Source: Brevundimonas basaltis
GTDB lineage: Bacteria > Pseudomonadota > Alphaproteobacteria > Caulobacterales > Caulobacteraceae
Assembly (NCBI RefSeq): GCF_014202075.1
Contig: NZ_JACHFZ010000007.1
Location: 32,080-96,079 of the forward strand
Direction: 5' to 3'
DNA: 64,000 nt
Numbering within the stretch: position 1 is the stretch's first letter; each line of letters starts with the position of its first letter. Position numbers and translations under genes: made by a program. Below the pieces are notes generated by a model. The model saw nothing but the letters and a program-made list of their open reading frames with translations. It did no database searches and was not told the origin of the DNA. This document shows, piece by piece, positions 17,723 through 26,405 of this stretch.

Positions 17723-17751
17723 AATGTACAGAATTCTGTACGTTCAGGCAA
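17723..17751 (-). promoter_or_regulatory. yefM-yoeB promoter overlapping a perfect palindromic operator
   Basis: On the minus strand TTGCCT (17751-17746) and TACATT (17728-17723) are separated by 17 bases, matching sigma-70 spacing. Inside lies the perfect 16-bp palindrome GTACAGAATTCTGTAC at 17726-17741, with the TGTAC half-sites known for YefM operators. Binding would cover the -10 element. The start point expected six to seven bases past the -10 box falls on the A of the yefM ATG at 17716. Confidence 0.75.
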
Positions 17752-17754
17752 GAC

Positions 17755-18918
17755 CTACAGCGTCCGCGCGATCAGCAGCTTCATGATCTCGTTCGTCCCG
17801 CCGTAGATCCGCTGAACCCGCGCGTCCTTGTACAGCTGGGCGATCGGATATTCGTTCATATAGCCGTAGCCGCCGTGCAGCTGCAGCATCTCGTCGATGA
17901 CCTCGCCCTGGATGTCCGTGACCCAGTATTTGGCCATCGAGGCCGTCGCGGCGTCGAGCTGGCCCTTCAGGTGCAGGCCGATGCAGTGGTCGACGAACAC
18001 CTTGGCCACGGTCAGCTTGGTCTTCACCTCGGCCAGTTTGAACTGGGTGTTCTGGAAGTCGATGACCCGCTTCCCGAACGCCTTGCGCTCCTTCACATAG
18101 GCCAGGGTCTCGCTCAGCCCGCGCTCGGCCGCCGCCACGCCCTGCACCGCGATATTCAGCCGCTCCTGCGGCAGCTGCTGCATCAGCTGGATGAAGCCCT
18201 GACCCTCGCCGCCGCCGATGATGTTCTCGCCCGGGACCTTCACGTCGTTGAAGAACAGCTCGGAAGTGTCGTTCCCCTCCATGCCGATCTTGTGCAGGTT
18301 CCGACCGCGCTCGAAGCCCTCGGCCCCGTCGGTCTCGACCACGATCAGACTGGTGCCCTTGGCGCCCTCGGACGGATCGGTCTTGGCCACGACGATGATG
18401 AAATTGGCCAGCTGGCCGTTGGTGATGAAGGTCTTGGAGCCGTTCACCACATACTGGTTGCCCTGCTTGATGGCGGTGGTCTTGACCCCCTGCAGGTCCG
18501 AACCGGCGCCCGGCTCGGTCATGGCGATGGCCCCGACCAGCTCGCCCGACTGCAGCCGCGGCAGCCAGCGCGCCTTCTGCTCATCGGTGCCGTAGTGCCA
18601 GATGTAGGGCATGACGATCGCATTGTGCAGCGAGATGCCGAAGTGGTCCGCGCCCTTCCAGCCCAGCTGCCGCATCAGCACCACCTCGTGCCGGTAGTCC
18701 CCGCCCATGCCGCCGTCCTCTTCCGGCATCGACAGCCCCAGCAGCCCCGCCTCGCCGGAGGCATTCCACAGCGCGCGCGGCACGCTGGAGTTGGCGATCC
18801 ACTCCTGGACCTTCTCCGGCGGCGCATGCTCGTCGATCCATTTGCCGACGGAGTCGGAGAAGAGGGTGATCTCCTCTTCCTGCATGAACTCGGGTTCGGG
18901 GACGTTGAGGACGTTCAT
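17755..18918 (-). CDS. Acyl-CoA dehydrogenase, short/medium-chain family
   Basis: A 387-residue flavoprotein that introduces the alpha-beta double bond in acyl-CoA. Motifs are AIAMTEPGAGSDLQG (FAD and substrate site), VNGSKTFITNGQ, RKAFGKRVIDFQNTQFKLAE and, at the C-terminus, QLHGGYGYMNEYPIAQLYKDARVQRIYGGTNEIMK, where the glutamate of GGTNEI is the probable catalytic base as in long-chain and related enzymes. The chain-length preference cannot be told. ATG 18918 is preferred over a TTG two codons earlier. It follows the larger dehydrogenase gene after a repeat-rich gap and converges with nothing. Confidence 0.93.
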   Translation of the reverse strand: MNVLNVPEPEFMQEEEITLFSDSVGKWIDEHAPPEKVQEWIANSSVPRALWNASGEAGLLGLSMPEEDGGMGGDYRHEVVLMRQLGWKGADHFGISLHNAIVMPYIWHYGTDEQKARWLPRLQSGELVGAIAMTEPGAGSDLQGVKTTAIKQGNQYVVNGSKTFITNGQLANFIIVVAKTDPSEGAKGTSLIVVETDGAEGFERGRNLHKIGMEGNDTSELFFNDVKVPGENIIGGGEGQGFIQLMQQLPQERLNIAVQGVAAAERGLSETLAYVKERKAFGKRVIDFQNTQFKLAEVKTKLTVAKVFVDHCIGLHLKGQLDAATASMAKYWVTDIQGEVIDEMLQLHGGYGYMNEYPIAQLYKDARVQRIYGGTNEIMKLLIARTL

Positions 18919-18939
18919 GATCAAATCCGCTTCACTGGT

Positions 18940-19102
18940 CCCTCTCCCGACGGGAGAGGGCTTGAGCGCACGATCGCGCCAGCGATCGTCCTTGCGCGAA
19001 AGGGTGAGGGGCTACGGTGCGAAGACGTCTTCCGCCGGACGCCCTCACCCTCCCACCCGCTGGCGCGAGCGGGCCCCTCCCTCTCCCCTCGGGAGAGGGG
19101 TC
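18940..19102. repeat. Two inverted copies of an interspersed palindromic element
   Basis: Both ends carry a 9-bp-stem hairpin: CCCTCTCCC-gac-GGGAGAGGG at 18940-18960 and CCCTCTCCC-ctc-GGGAGAGGG at 19079-19099. Inside each are a further hairpin (ACGATCGC-gcca-GCGATCGT at 18970-18989 for the left copy) and an AGGGTGAGGG or CCCTCACCCT block. The left and right copies face in opposite directions. The unit fills almost the whole gap between the two acyl-CoA dehydrogenase genes. The same unit occurs inside tilS at 61186-61297. Confidence 0.8.
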
Positions 19103-19103
19103 T

Positions 19104-20891
19104 CTAGAACGCCTCCGTCGGCATCTGCATCAGCACCTCGGCGCCGGTCTTCATCTTGGCCAGATGCGCGCCGGCGTCGGGCAGGATGCGTTCGACGAAA
19201 TAGCGGCCGGTCATCAGCTTGTTGGCGTAGTAGGGATCGTCAGAACCCCCATCCACCTGCTTCTGCGCCGCGATGGCCATCTGCGCCCAGCAATAGGCCA
19301 GCGCGGTCAGGCCGAAGATGTGCAGATAGTCGGTGCTCGCCGCCCCGGCGTTGTCGGGGTTCTGCATGCCGTTCTGCATCAGCCACATGGTGCCTTCCTG
19401 CAGCTTCTTCTTGGCGTCGGCCAGGCCGTCGATGAAGGGCTTCACCGTCTCGCCCGCGTCGCCGTTTTCCGACACGAAGGCGTCGATGTCGGCGAACCAG
19501 GTCATGATCGCCCGCCCGCCGTTGGCCGGCAGCTTGCGCCCCACCAGATCCAGCGCCTGGATGCCGTTGGCCCCCTCATAGATCATGGTGATCCGCGCAT
19601 CGCGCAGATACTGGCTGGCCGGGAAATGCTCGGTATAGCCGCTGCCGCCGTGCACCTGCATGGCGAGGCTGGCCGCGTGGAAGCCCTTGTCGGTCAGATA
19701 GGCCTTCAGCACCGGGGTGATCAGGCCCATGTAGTCCCTGGCCTTCTGGGCCTCGGCCCCGTCGTTCGAGTGCTGCAGGTCGGCCTGCAGCGCCGTCCAC
19801 AGGATGAAGGCCTGGCCGCCCTCGACGATGGCCCTGGCCTCCAGCAGCATCCGCCGCACGTCCGGGTGGACCATGATCGAATCGGCCGGTCCGTCCGGGT
19901 TTTTCGCCCCGGTCAGGCTGCGGCCCTGCAGGCGGTCGTTGGCGAATTCGACGGCGGCCTGATAGGCGGCGGTGCCGATCGACAGGCCCTGCAGGCCGGT
20001 GCCGAGCCGGGCCTCGTTCATCATCACGAACATGGCCGCCATGCCCTTGTTCTCGGTCCCGACCAGCCAGCCCTTGGCGTTCTCATAGGCCATGACGCAG
20101 GTGGCGTTGCCGTGGATGCCCATCTTGTGCTCAAGGCCCGCGCAGCCGACGCCCTCGTTGCGCTCGCCGAGGCTGCCGTCGTCGTTGACGAACACCTTGG
20201 GCACGACGAACAGGCTGATGCCCTTGATGCCTTCCGGCGCGCCCTCGATCCGGGCCAGCACCAAATGGATGATGTTGTCGGTGAAGTCGTGCTCGCCCGA
20301 CGAAATCCAGATCTTCTGGCCGGTGATGTTGTAGCTGCCGTCGCCGTTCGGCACGGCCTTGGTGCGGATCAGGCCCAGATCGGTGCCGCATTGCGGCTCG
20401 GTCAGGTTCATGGTGCCGCCCCATTCGCCGGTGGCCATCTTGGGCAGGTATTTCGCCTTCAGCTCATCCGATCCATTGGCGTTCAGCCCCCAGTAGGCGC
20501 CGGCCGTCAGCCCCGGATACATCGAGAAGGCGGCGCTGGCGGCGGCGGTCATCTGGCCGAAGGCCATGGCCACCACCGACGGCATCCCTTGCCCGCCGTG
20601 CTCCGGCAGGGCCGACAGGGCGGGCCAGCCGGCCTCGACCATCTGCTGGTAGGCTTCCTTCCAGCCGGTCGGGCCGGTGACCTTGCCGTCGTCCCATTTG
20701 CAGCCTTCCTGATCGCCGATCCGGTTCAGGGGGGCGATGACCTCCTCGGCGAATTTCGCGCCTTCCTCGAGGATCTGGCCGACCAGGTCCGACGACACGT
20801 CGGCGAAACCGGGCTGGTTGGCGTAGCGGTCGATCTCCAGCACCTCGTTGAGGATGAACGTCAGGTCGCGGACGGGCGCCTTGTAGGTCAT
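19104..20891 (-). CDS. Acyl-CoA dehydrogenase, large FadE/DmdC-like type
   Basis: A 595-residue member of the long acyl-CoA dehydrogenase group that carries an extra N-terminal segment (MTYKAPVRDLTFILNEVLEI) and a C-terminal helical extension. Core motifs include GTMNLTEPQCGTDLGLIRTKA, ITGQKIWISSGEHD, CAGLEHKMGIHGNATCVM and QVHGGSGYTEHFPASQYLRDARITMIYEGANGIQALDL. Related enzymes act on medium- or long-chain acyl-CoA or on 3-methylmercaptopropionyl-CoA (DmdC), so substrate is undecided. It is directly downstream of the MerR gene with a 4-base gap. Confidence 0.93.
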   Translation of the reverse strand: MTYKAPVRDLTFILNEVLEIDRYANQPGFADVSSDLVGQILEEGAKFAEEVIAPLNRIGDQEGCKWDDGKVTGPTGWKEAYQQMVEAGWPALSALPEHGGQGMPSVVAMAFGQMTAAASAAFSMYPGLTAGAYWGLNANGSDELKAKYLPKMATGEWGGTMNLTEPQCGTDLGLIRTKAVPNGDGSYNITGQKIWISSGEHDFTDNIIHLVLARIEGAPEGIKGISLFVVPKVFVNDDGSLGERNEGVGCAGLEHKMGIHGNATCVMAYENAKGWLVGTENKGMAAMFVMMNEARLGTGLQGLSIGTAAYQAAVEFANDRLQGRSLTGAKNPDGPADSIMVHPDVRRMLLEARAIVEGGQAFILWTALQADLQHSNDGAEAQKARDYMGLITPVLKAYLTDKGFHAASLAMQVHGGSGYTEHFPASQYLRDARITMIYEGANGIQALDLVGRKLPANGGRAIMTWFADIDAFVSENGDAGETVKPFIDGLADAKKKLQEGTMWLMQNGMQNPDNAGAASTDYLHIFGLTALAYCWAQMAIAAQKQVDGGSDDPYYANKLMTGRYFVERILPDAGAHLAKMKTGAEVLMQMPTEAF

Positions 20892-20895
20892 GGAG

Positions 20896-21381
20896 TTACG
20901 CTCTCGCTTTGAAGGGCTGGACGTGGTGGTCGGGGTTCAGGCGCGACTTCAGCAGGGTCGCGTATTCGTCGGCGCCGGGCAGCAGGTCGGGCCGGTGCTC
21001 GCCCAGCTTGCGCTCCATCACGGCGCAGGCCTCCTCGGCCGTCTCGATGGCGGCGTCGAGGTCTTCGCGCTGCTGTTTCAGCGCCTCGATCTGGGCGCGG
21101 TGGCGGCGCAGGGCGACGGCCATCTGGTGGGCGTTGTGATTGTCGTGGTCGTACAGATCCAGCATCTCCTGGATCTCCAGCAGGCTGAAGCCGATGCGGC
21201 GGCCGCGCAGGATCAGCTTCAGCCGGGCCCGGTCGCGCGCGTCATAGACCCGCGTCTGACCCTTTCGGGCCGGGGTCAGCAGCCCCTTGTCCTCGTAGAA
21301 GCGCAGCGCCCGCGCCGTCGCCCCGAACTCGCGGCACAGCTGGCGGATCGAATAGGTGCGATGGTCGTCGGCGGTCGCCAT
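20896..21381 (-). CDS. MerR family regulator
   Basis: A 161-residue MerR-type protein: YSIRQLCREFGATARALRFYEDKGLLTPARKGQTRVYDARDRARLKLILRG is the winged helix domain, followed by GFSLLEIQEMLDLYD and a long coiled-coil dimer helix to about residue 135. The variant in which the second helix reads EFGATARALRFYEDKGLL is common beside fatty-acid or branched-chain acyl-CoA genes, so it probably controls the downstream acyl-CoA dehydrogenases. There is only one cysteine, so thiol-metal sensing is unlikely. Confidence 0.92.
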   Translation of the reverse strand: MATADDHRTYSIRQLCREFGATARALRFYEDKGLLTPARKGQTRVYDARDRARLKLILRGRRIGFSLLEIQEMLDLYDHDNHNAHQMAVALRRHRAQIEALKQQREDLDAAIETAEEACAVMERKLGEHRPDLLPGADEYATLLKSRLNPDHHVQPFKARA

Positions 21382-21456
21382 GGCCGCCAGATAAGCCGAT
21401 CTTGACGTGCACGTAAAGGGAAGGTTTCGAGGCGAGGCTGCCGGCTGCCTCGCCCG

Positions 21457-21879
21457 TCAGCGCACTTCCCGCGCCCGCTTCCACAACACCGTGCCGGTCA
21501 TGGCGATCAGCACCAGATTGGTCACCGCCGGGCCGACATCCATGCCTGTCGCGTGGACGGCCAGCATCACGGCCTCCAGCGCCAGCAGGCCGGAGGCCGC
21601 CATGACCAGCAGCGGCCGGCCGTGTTTCCACGACACCAGCGGAGCCAGCACCAGAACGGCGAGGATGATCTCGGCGACGCCGAGACCGCGGACCATGTCC
21701 GGCGGCACAAGGGCGGGCCAGCGCATGAGCTCGACGAGGTTGGCCATCGGCTCGCTCAGCTTGGCGTAACCCGCCGCGATGAAGAACATCGCCAGCCAGC
21801 CCTGCAGCGTCCAGAGCGTCAGGTTGCGGCGGCTCGCGTTCAGCCGCGAGCGGGCGGGGGAGAGGGTCTGAGAAGTCAT
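21457..21879 (-). CDS. DoxX-like small membrane protein
   Basis: A 140-residue protein starting at ATG 21879 (MTSQTLSPARSRLNASRRN) with four hydrophobic helices. The segment LQGWLAMFFIAAGYAKLSEPMANLVELMRWP and the later GLGVAEIILAVLVLAP are typical of DoxX/DoxX-like inner-membrane proteins, whose roles are mostly unproven. The last helices end in a short basic tail. It is 75 bases upstream of the MerR gene on the same strand, with its own upstream region. Confidence 0.75.
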   Translation of the reverse strand: MTSQTLSPARSRLNASRRNLTLWTLQGWLAMFFIAAGYAKLSEPMANLVELMRWPALVPPDMVRGLGVAEIILAVLVLAPLVSWKHGRPLLVMAASGLLALEAVMLAVHATGMDVGPAVTNLVLIAMTGTVLWKRAREVR

Positions 21880-22180
21880 TCTATGGGACGCCCGGGGAGG
21901 AGCGCTCGTTCTATTGGCAACAGATGCGATGTCGGATTGCCCGAACCGTTTTGCAAGTGCGCGAAGCGAGACCGTAACCATCCGTGACCGCCTTCTGCGA
22001 ACGCCCCACGGCCAAAGCGTGGCCGTATCCATAATTCTCTGTAATGCGGGCGGGGTTTCGGGCGCCTTAAGACCGCGACGCGGCAGGCTTGATCCCGATG
22101 GGGTGCGCCAGCGGTTCCTGGCCTGACGCGGGGAGGCCGCCCATGGAGCCTGCCGTGGCCACGCTGTTGCCGGCCGGCTG
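21880..22180. other. 301-base intergenic region between the doxX-like and selO genes
   Basis: No convincing gene is seen; the open frames here are short and unlike known proteins. It should hold the promoter of the DoxX-like gene on the minus strand and the downstream end of selO. A small run of lower GC (about 22030-22050, ATCCATAATTCTCTGTAATG) stands out from the flanks and may mark the promoter. Confidence 0.5.
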
Positions 22181-23596
22181 TCAGCCGCCTGACAGCCTCC
22201 ACGCCTCGCCCGCCCGGCGCACCCGGGCGACCTTGTCGTGGAACGGCCGCCAGTCGTCGCCGTCGTCGATCGCGGCCCAGATCGCCTCGACCTCGTCGAT
22301 CAGCATCTCCTCCGGCCCGGCCGCGGCGAACACAGGATGCTCCAGCCGTTCAGGGCGATCCGGCTCATGCTCGAACAGCGCAAGGCGGAAGGCGTCGAAC
22401 GCCTCGCCCTGATAGAGCTTGCCGCGCGGCCCGCCCAGCGCCCGCGCCGACGAGGCGAAGCCGCCGAACCAGTCGTGAAACAGGGGCTCCCAGCGCAGCG
22501 CCTCGCCGCCCTGACGCAGCAGCGCCAGCGTCGTGTCCAGCAGCCGCTGGTCCGCCGCCTCGCCCAGACTGACCACGCCCAGCCGGGCCGCGAACGCCGT
22601 CCGCAGTTCGCGGATATAGGCCGGCCCGAACCCGTTCAGCGCGTCGGTCAGCGGCTCCGCGTCGGCGACCGTCTTCAGCGCCCCGCCCAACTGGGTCAGG
22701 GCCCAGAACACCGCCTCCGGCTGACGCGCGAAGGCGTACAGCCCGAACTGATCGAAATAGGCCGCCGTGAACCCCGGCTCGTAATGCGGCAGGAACCGCC
22801 ACGGCCCGTAGTCGAAGCTCTCGCCGGTGACGTTCAGATTGTCGGTGTTCAGCACCCCGTGCACGAACCCCGCCGCGACCCACCGCGCCGCCAGCCGGGC
22901 CGAGGCCTCGACCACCGCCCGCAGGAAGCCGGGCGTATCCCCCGCCGTGACATCCCGGTGGTAGAGCGACCGCGCGTGCTCGACCAGCGCCTCGATCATG
23001 TCCGGCCGTCCGATATAGGCCGCCCTCTGGAAGGTCCCGAAGCGCACATGGCTGTACGACAGCCGCACCAGCACCGCGGATCGCGTCGGCGACGGCTCGT
23101 CGCCCCGCTGCAGTTCCTCGCCGGTCTCGATCAGGCTGAAGGCGCGGCTGGTCGGGACGCCCAGCGCCTCCAGCATCTCCGCCGCCAGCACCTCGCGCAC
23201 CCCGCCCTTCAGCGTCAGCCGCCCGTCCCCGCCGCGCGACCACGGCGTCGTCCCCGACCCCTTGGTGCCCAGATCCAGCAGCCGGCCGTCGTCGGCCCTC
23301 ACCTGCGCCGCCAGGAACCCCCGACCGTCGCCCAGGTCGGGGTTGTAAGTGCGGAACTGGTGCCCGTGATAGCGCATGGCGACCGGCCCCGGCTGTCCCG
23401 GCAGCGGTTCGAACCGACCGAAATACGCCACCCATTCCGCGTCCGTCAGCGTCTCCAGCCCCACCGTCGCGGCCGCCCGGTCGTTGCGGAAGCGCAGGCG
23501 GTTTTCGGGAAACGCCGCCGCCTCGACGGCGTCGCCATAGTCGGCCCCCAGATCGAAGAAACGCGGCTCGGGACGGTAGGCGGGGGCGGCGGGCAT
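22181..23596 (-). CDS. selO: SelO/YdiU protein adenylyltransferase
   Basis: A 471-residue SelO-family pseudokinase, which transfers AMP to serine, threonine or tyrosine residues of proteins in redox control. Diagnostic segments are AMRYHGHQFRTYNPDLGDGRG, LDLGTKGSGTTPWSRGGDGRLTLKGGVREVLAAEML, FVHGVLNTDNLNVTGESFDYGPW with the metal-binding Asp, and YFDQFGLYAF. The bacterial form has no selenocysteine, as here. ATG 23596 is chosen; a TTG three codons earlier is possible. It follows the Mrp operon by 67 bases. Confidence 0.93.
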   Translation of the reverse strand: MPAAPAYRPEPRFFDLGADYGDAVEAAAFPENRLRFRNDRAAATVGLETLTDAEWVAYFGRFEPLPGQPGPVAMRYHGHQFRTYNPDLGDGRGFLAAQVRADDGRLLDLGTKGSGTTPWSRGGDGRLTLKGGVREVLAAEMLEALGVPTSRAFSLIETGEELQRGDEPSPTRSAVLVRLSYSHVRFGTFQRAAYIGRPDMIEALVEHARSLYHRDVTAGDTPGFLRAVVEASARLAARWVAAGFVHGVLNTDNLNVTGESFDYGPWRFLPHYEPGFTAAYFDQFGLYAFARQPEAVFWALTQLGGALKTVADAEPLTDALNGFGPAYIRELRTAFAARLGVVSLGEAADQRLLDTTLALLRQGGEALRWEPLFHDWFGGFASSARALGGPRGKLYQGEAFDAFRLALFEHEPDRPERLEHPVFAAAGPEEMLIDEVEAIWAAIDDGDDWRPFHDKVARVRRAGEAWRLSGG

Positions 23597-23663
23597 GCGC
23601 GCCAAATGCCCCCTCCCGTCGACGGCCGCAATGGGCGTCGCCTCACCCGCTCGCCTCCGCCGG

Positions 23664-24101
23664 TCAGTCGCTCCGGCGCGCCGGCGGAACCTGTTCGGGG
23701 TCCGGAGCGGGATCGTTGGCCGCGCCCTGGAAGGTCGCCCAGTCCTTGCCGCCCGGCGTCCGCGGCAGGCCCCTGACGATGCCGTCCGCCGGATTGGGAT
23801 CGATGCCGTGACCCTGACGGTGCAGGTGGGCCTTGGCGATCATGTTCGCCGATATCGGCGCGGTCAGCAGCAGGAAGACGGTGATCAGCAGCTCCTGCGC
23901 CGACCACCCGCCTCCGGACGCCGGGAAATAGACCATCGAAGCGATCAGGCAGGCGCCCACCCCCAGGGTGCTGGCCTTGGTCGGACCGTGCAGCCGGGTC
24001 ATCAGCGACGGCAGTCTGGCCAGGCCCCAGGATCCGATCAGGATCAGGCCGCCGCCCATGACCAGCAGCAGGGCGACGAGGATTTCTGCGACCAGGCTCA
24101 T
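23664..24101 (-). CDS. mrpG: Mrp-type Na+/H+ antiporter subunit G
   Basis: A 145-residue subunit with three membrane helices in the first 90 residues and the family motif GLARLPSLMTRLHGPTKASTLG. The tail after residue 95 is soluble and longer than usual. MrpG is a small essential part of the multisubunit sodium/proton antiporter. It is the last gene of the operon; its ATG overlaps the mrpF stop by four bases. Confidence 0.92.
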   Translation of the reverse strand: MSLVAEILVALLLVMGGGLILIGSWGLARLPSLMTRLHGPTKASTLGVGACLIASMVYFPASGGGWSAQELLITVFLLLTAPISANMIAKAHLHRQGHGIDPNPADGIVRGLPRTPGGKDWATFQGAANDPAPDPEQVPPARRSD

Positions 24102-24379
24102 TCGACGATGTCCCCACGCAGCAGGAATTTGCAGTAGGCGACCGTGCCGACGAAGGCGACCATGGCGAGTAGCAGGGCCGACTCGAAATAGGTCTGGGTC
24201 CCATGGGCCACGCCGAACACCACGATCAGGGCGATGGCGTTGATGGTCAGGGTGTCGACCGCGAGGATTCGGTCTCCGAGTGTCGGCCCCCGCACCAGCC
24301 GGTACAGGTTCAGCAGGATCGCCACGCTGATGCAGGTGAGGGCGAAGGCCAGGGCGAGGGGCAAAAGGGAGCCGGTCAT
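24098..24379 (-). CDS. mrpF: Mrp-type Na+/H+ antiporter subunit F
   Basis: A 93-residue three-helix protein. The motif LYRLVRGPTLGDRILAVDTLTINAIALIVV is characteristic of MrpF/MnhF/PhaF, including the conserved aspartates in the second helix region. It overlaps mrpE upstream and mrpG downstream by four bases each, indicating coupled translation and equal stoichiometry. Confidence 0.93.
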   Translation of the reverse strand: MTGSLLPLALAFALTCISVAILLNLYRLVRGPTLGDRILAVDTLTINAIALIVVFGVAHGTQTYFESALLLAMVAFVGTVAYCKFLLRGDIVE

Positions 24380-24867
24380 CGGAACACCTTCAGCAGTCGG
24401 GTCTCGTACCGCTGTTTGATCCGGGCGACCTCGGCCTCCGGATCAGCGACGTCGAGGGCGTGGATCAACAGGGCGCGGCCGTCGGCGGACACATCGCTGG
24501 TCACCGTCCCCGGGGTCAGGCTGATGGTCCCGGCCAGCACCGTGATGGCTTCGGGCGAGCGCAGCTCCAGCGGCACCACCAGCCAGCGCGAGCGGAGGTC
24601 GCGGTTGCGGCGGGTCAGGATGATCCAGGCCACCTGGAAATTGGCCTCGACGATGTCCCACAGCACGATCCCGACGTAGCCGAGAAAATCCGGGCCGAAG
24701 CGGATCTTCGGGCGGTCGGGCCAGAACCGGCTGGTCACCAGCGGGGCCACCACCCCGACGACGAGGGCCAGCAGCACGGCCCCGACGGTGAACTCGTTGA
24801 CCAGCAGCATCCAGACCACGGCGACGAGGACGCTGAGGGCCGGGTGGGGCAGCAGGCGGCGGATCAT
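24376..24867 (-). CDS. mrpE: Mrp-type Na+/H+ antiporter subunit E
   Basis: A 163-residue protein with two or three N-terminal hydrophobic helices (SVLVAVVWMLLVNEFTVGAVLLALVVGVVAPLVT) and a soluble C-terminal half with PLELRSPEAITVLAGTISLTPGTVTSDVSADGRALLIHALDV, the signature of MrpE. The ATG at 24867 overlaps the mrpD stop; the frame stays open much further upstream but that part is only mrpD read out of frame. Confidence 0.93.
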   Translation of the reverse strand: MIRRLLPHPALSVLVAVVWMLLVNEFTVGAVLLALVVGVVAPLVTSRFWPDRPKIRFGPDFLGYVGIVLWDIVEANFQVAWIILTRRNRDLRSRWLVVPLELRSPEAITVLAGTISLTPGTVTSDVSADGRALLIHALDVADPEAEVARIKQRYETRLLKVFR

Positions 24868-26405
24868 CGGCGGCCTCCCGCGTTCTTGCCGAGCACGGCT
24901 TCGACATAGCCCTGCGGCGCGAACAGCTGCGTCGCCGTTGCCTCGGTATAGGCCGTCACCGGTCCGCCGAACACGGCCAACAGCCCCAGCGCGGCGACAA
25001 GCGCGGCCGCGGCCCCGACCCCGACCACGCGGCCCCGCAGCACCCGGGTCGGGATCTCTCCCTCCAGCTCCGAACTCTTCCAGAACAGGCGGCTGCCCGC
25101 CCGTGCGAAGGCCAACACCCCGATCAGGGTGGTGATCAGGATGCTGCCCCATATCCACGCCGCCGCCGGCGCCTCGCGCACCCCGTCGAGGATCAGCAGC
25201 TTGCCGACGAAGCCCGACAGCGGAGGCAGGCCGACAATGCCGATCGCCGCGAGGAAGAACAGGCCGGACAGCACGCCCGCCTGGCAGAACCGCGGGGCGT
25301 GCGTCAGGGCGTCGACATGCACCCCCCGCCGCTTGGCGATCAGATCGGCGACCAGGAACAGGGCCGCGCCCGCCAGCGTCGAATGCAGCATATAGTAGAG
25401 GGCCGGTCCCATGGCCTCGGCGGTGAACACGGCGACGGCGCTCAGCAGCACGCCCATGGAGCCGACCACCGACCACGCCGCCATGTCGCGCAGGCCGCGG
25501 GCCGCGAACAGGCCGATGAAGCCGATGAAGGTGGTCGCGATCGCAGCCGGCAGCATCCACGGTCCGGCCACAAAGGCCGCCGCCCCGGCCTCCGCGCCGA
25601 AGATCAGCGTGCCGGTGCGGATGATGGCGTAGGCGCCGACCTTGGTCATGATGGCGAACAGGGCCGCCACCGCGCCGGTCGTCGCCGAATAGGTCCCCGG
25701 CAGCCAGAAATGCAGCGGGGCCAGCGCGGCCTTGAGGGCGAACACCACGGTCAGCACCAGGGCCGAGGCGGCGATCAGCCCTTGATCGCCGACCGGCGCG
25801 GCGGCCACCCGGACCGCCAGATCGGCCATGTTGAGCGTCCCGGTCACGCCGTAGAGCAGGCCCACGCCGACCAGGAACAGCGTCGAACCGACCAGGTTGA
25901 TGACCACATATTTGACCCCCGCCTTCAATCGCTGGGGTCCCTGTCCATGCAGCATCAGCCCGTAGGAGGCGATCAGCAGCACCTCGAAGAAGACGAACAG
26001 GTTGAACAGGTCCCCGGTCAGGAAGGCGCCGTTCAGTCCCAGCAGCTGGAACTGGAACAGGGGGTGGAAATGCCAGCCCTTGCGGTCCATCCCCGTGGCT
26101 ACCGCATAGGTCATGACCGCCGTGGCCAGCGCCGCGGTCAGCAGCAGCATCATGGCCGACAACCGGTCCAGCACCAGCACGATGCCGAACGGCGCCCGCC
26201 AGTTGCCGAGGGCGTAGCTCTCGGTCGTCCCGCCCGAGGCGTGGATCACCAGGGCGGCGGCGATGCCGACCAGCGTCAGGCAAGAGCCCAGCGATACCAG
26301 TCGTGACGTATCCAGCCGATGCCGCAACAGCAGCAGGCTGGCCGCGCCCATCACGGCGGGCAGCACCACCGCCGCCGCGACCAGCAGGGAGATCGCGGGA
26401 GTCAC
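24864..26405 (-). CDS. mrpD: Mrp-type Na+/H+ antiporter subunit D
   Basis: A 513-residue, roughly 14-helix protein homologous to proton-pumping subunits of complex I (NuoN/M type). Recognisable parts are FLTGDLFNLFVFFEVLLIASYGLML with the conserved glutamate, the helix around KAALAPLHFWLPGTYSATTG with the key lysine, and LPPLSGFVGKLLIL. It is one of the two ion-translocating subunits. It overlaps mrpC and mrpE by four bases each. Confidence 0.95.
   Translation of the reverse strand: MTPAISLLVAAAVVLPAVMGAASLLLLRHRLDTSRLVSLGSCLTLVGIAAALVIHASGGTTESYALGNWRAPFGIVLVLDRLSAMMLLLTAALATAVMTYAVATGMDRKGWHFHPLFQFQLLGLNGAFLTGDLFNLFVFFEVLLIASYGLMLHGQGPQRLKAGVKYVVINLVGSTLFLVGVGLLYGVTGTLNMADLAVRVAAAPVGDQGLIAASALVLTVVFALKAALAPLHFWLPGTYSATTGAVAALFAIMTKVGAYAIIRTGTLIFGAEAGAAAFVAGPWMLPAAIATTFIGFIGLFAARGLRDMAAWSVVGSMGVLLSAVAVFTAEAMGPALYYMLHSTLAGAALFLVADLIAKRRGVHVDALTHAPRFCQAGVLSGLFFLAAIGIVGLPPLSGFVGKLLILDGVREAPAAAWIWGSILITTLIGVLAFARAGSRLFWKSSELEGEIPTRVLRGRVVGVGAAAALVAALGLLAVFGGPVTAYTEATATQLFAPQGYVEAVLGKNAGGRR

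Noticed and set aside
18940..19102. CRISPR-like repeated hairpins
   Set aside because: There are only two inverted, imperfect units without uniform spacers, and no cas genes; this fits interspersed palindromic elements.
19017..20912. 631-codon plus-strand open frame opposite the large acyl-CoA dehydrogenase
   Set aside because: It is a shadow of a well-recognised gene with biased composition.
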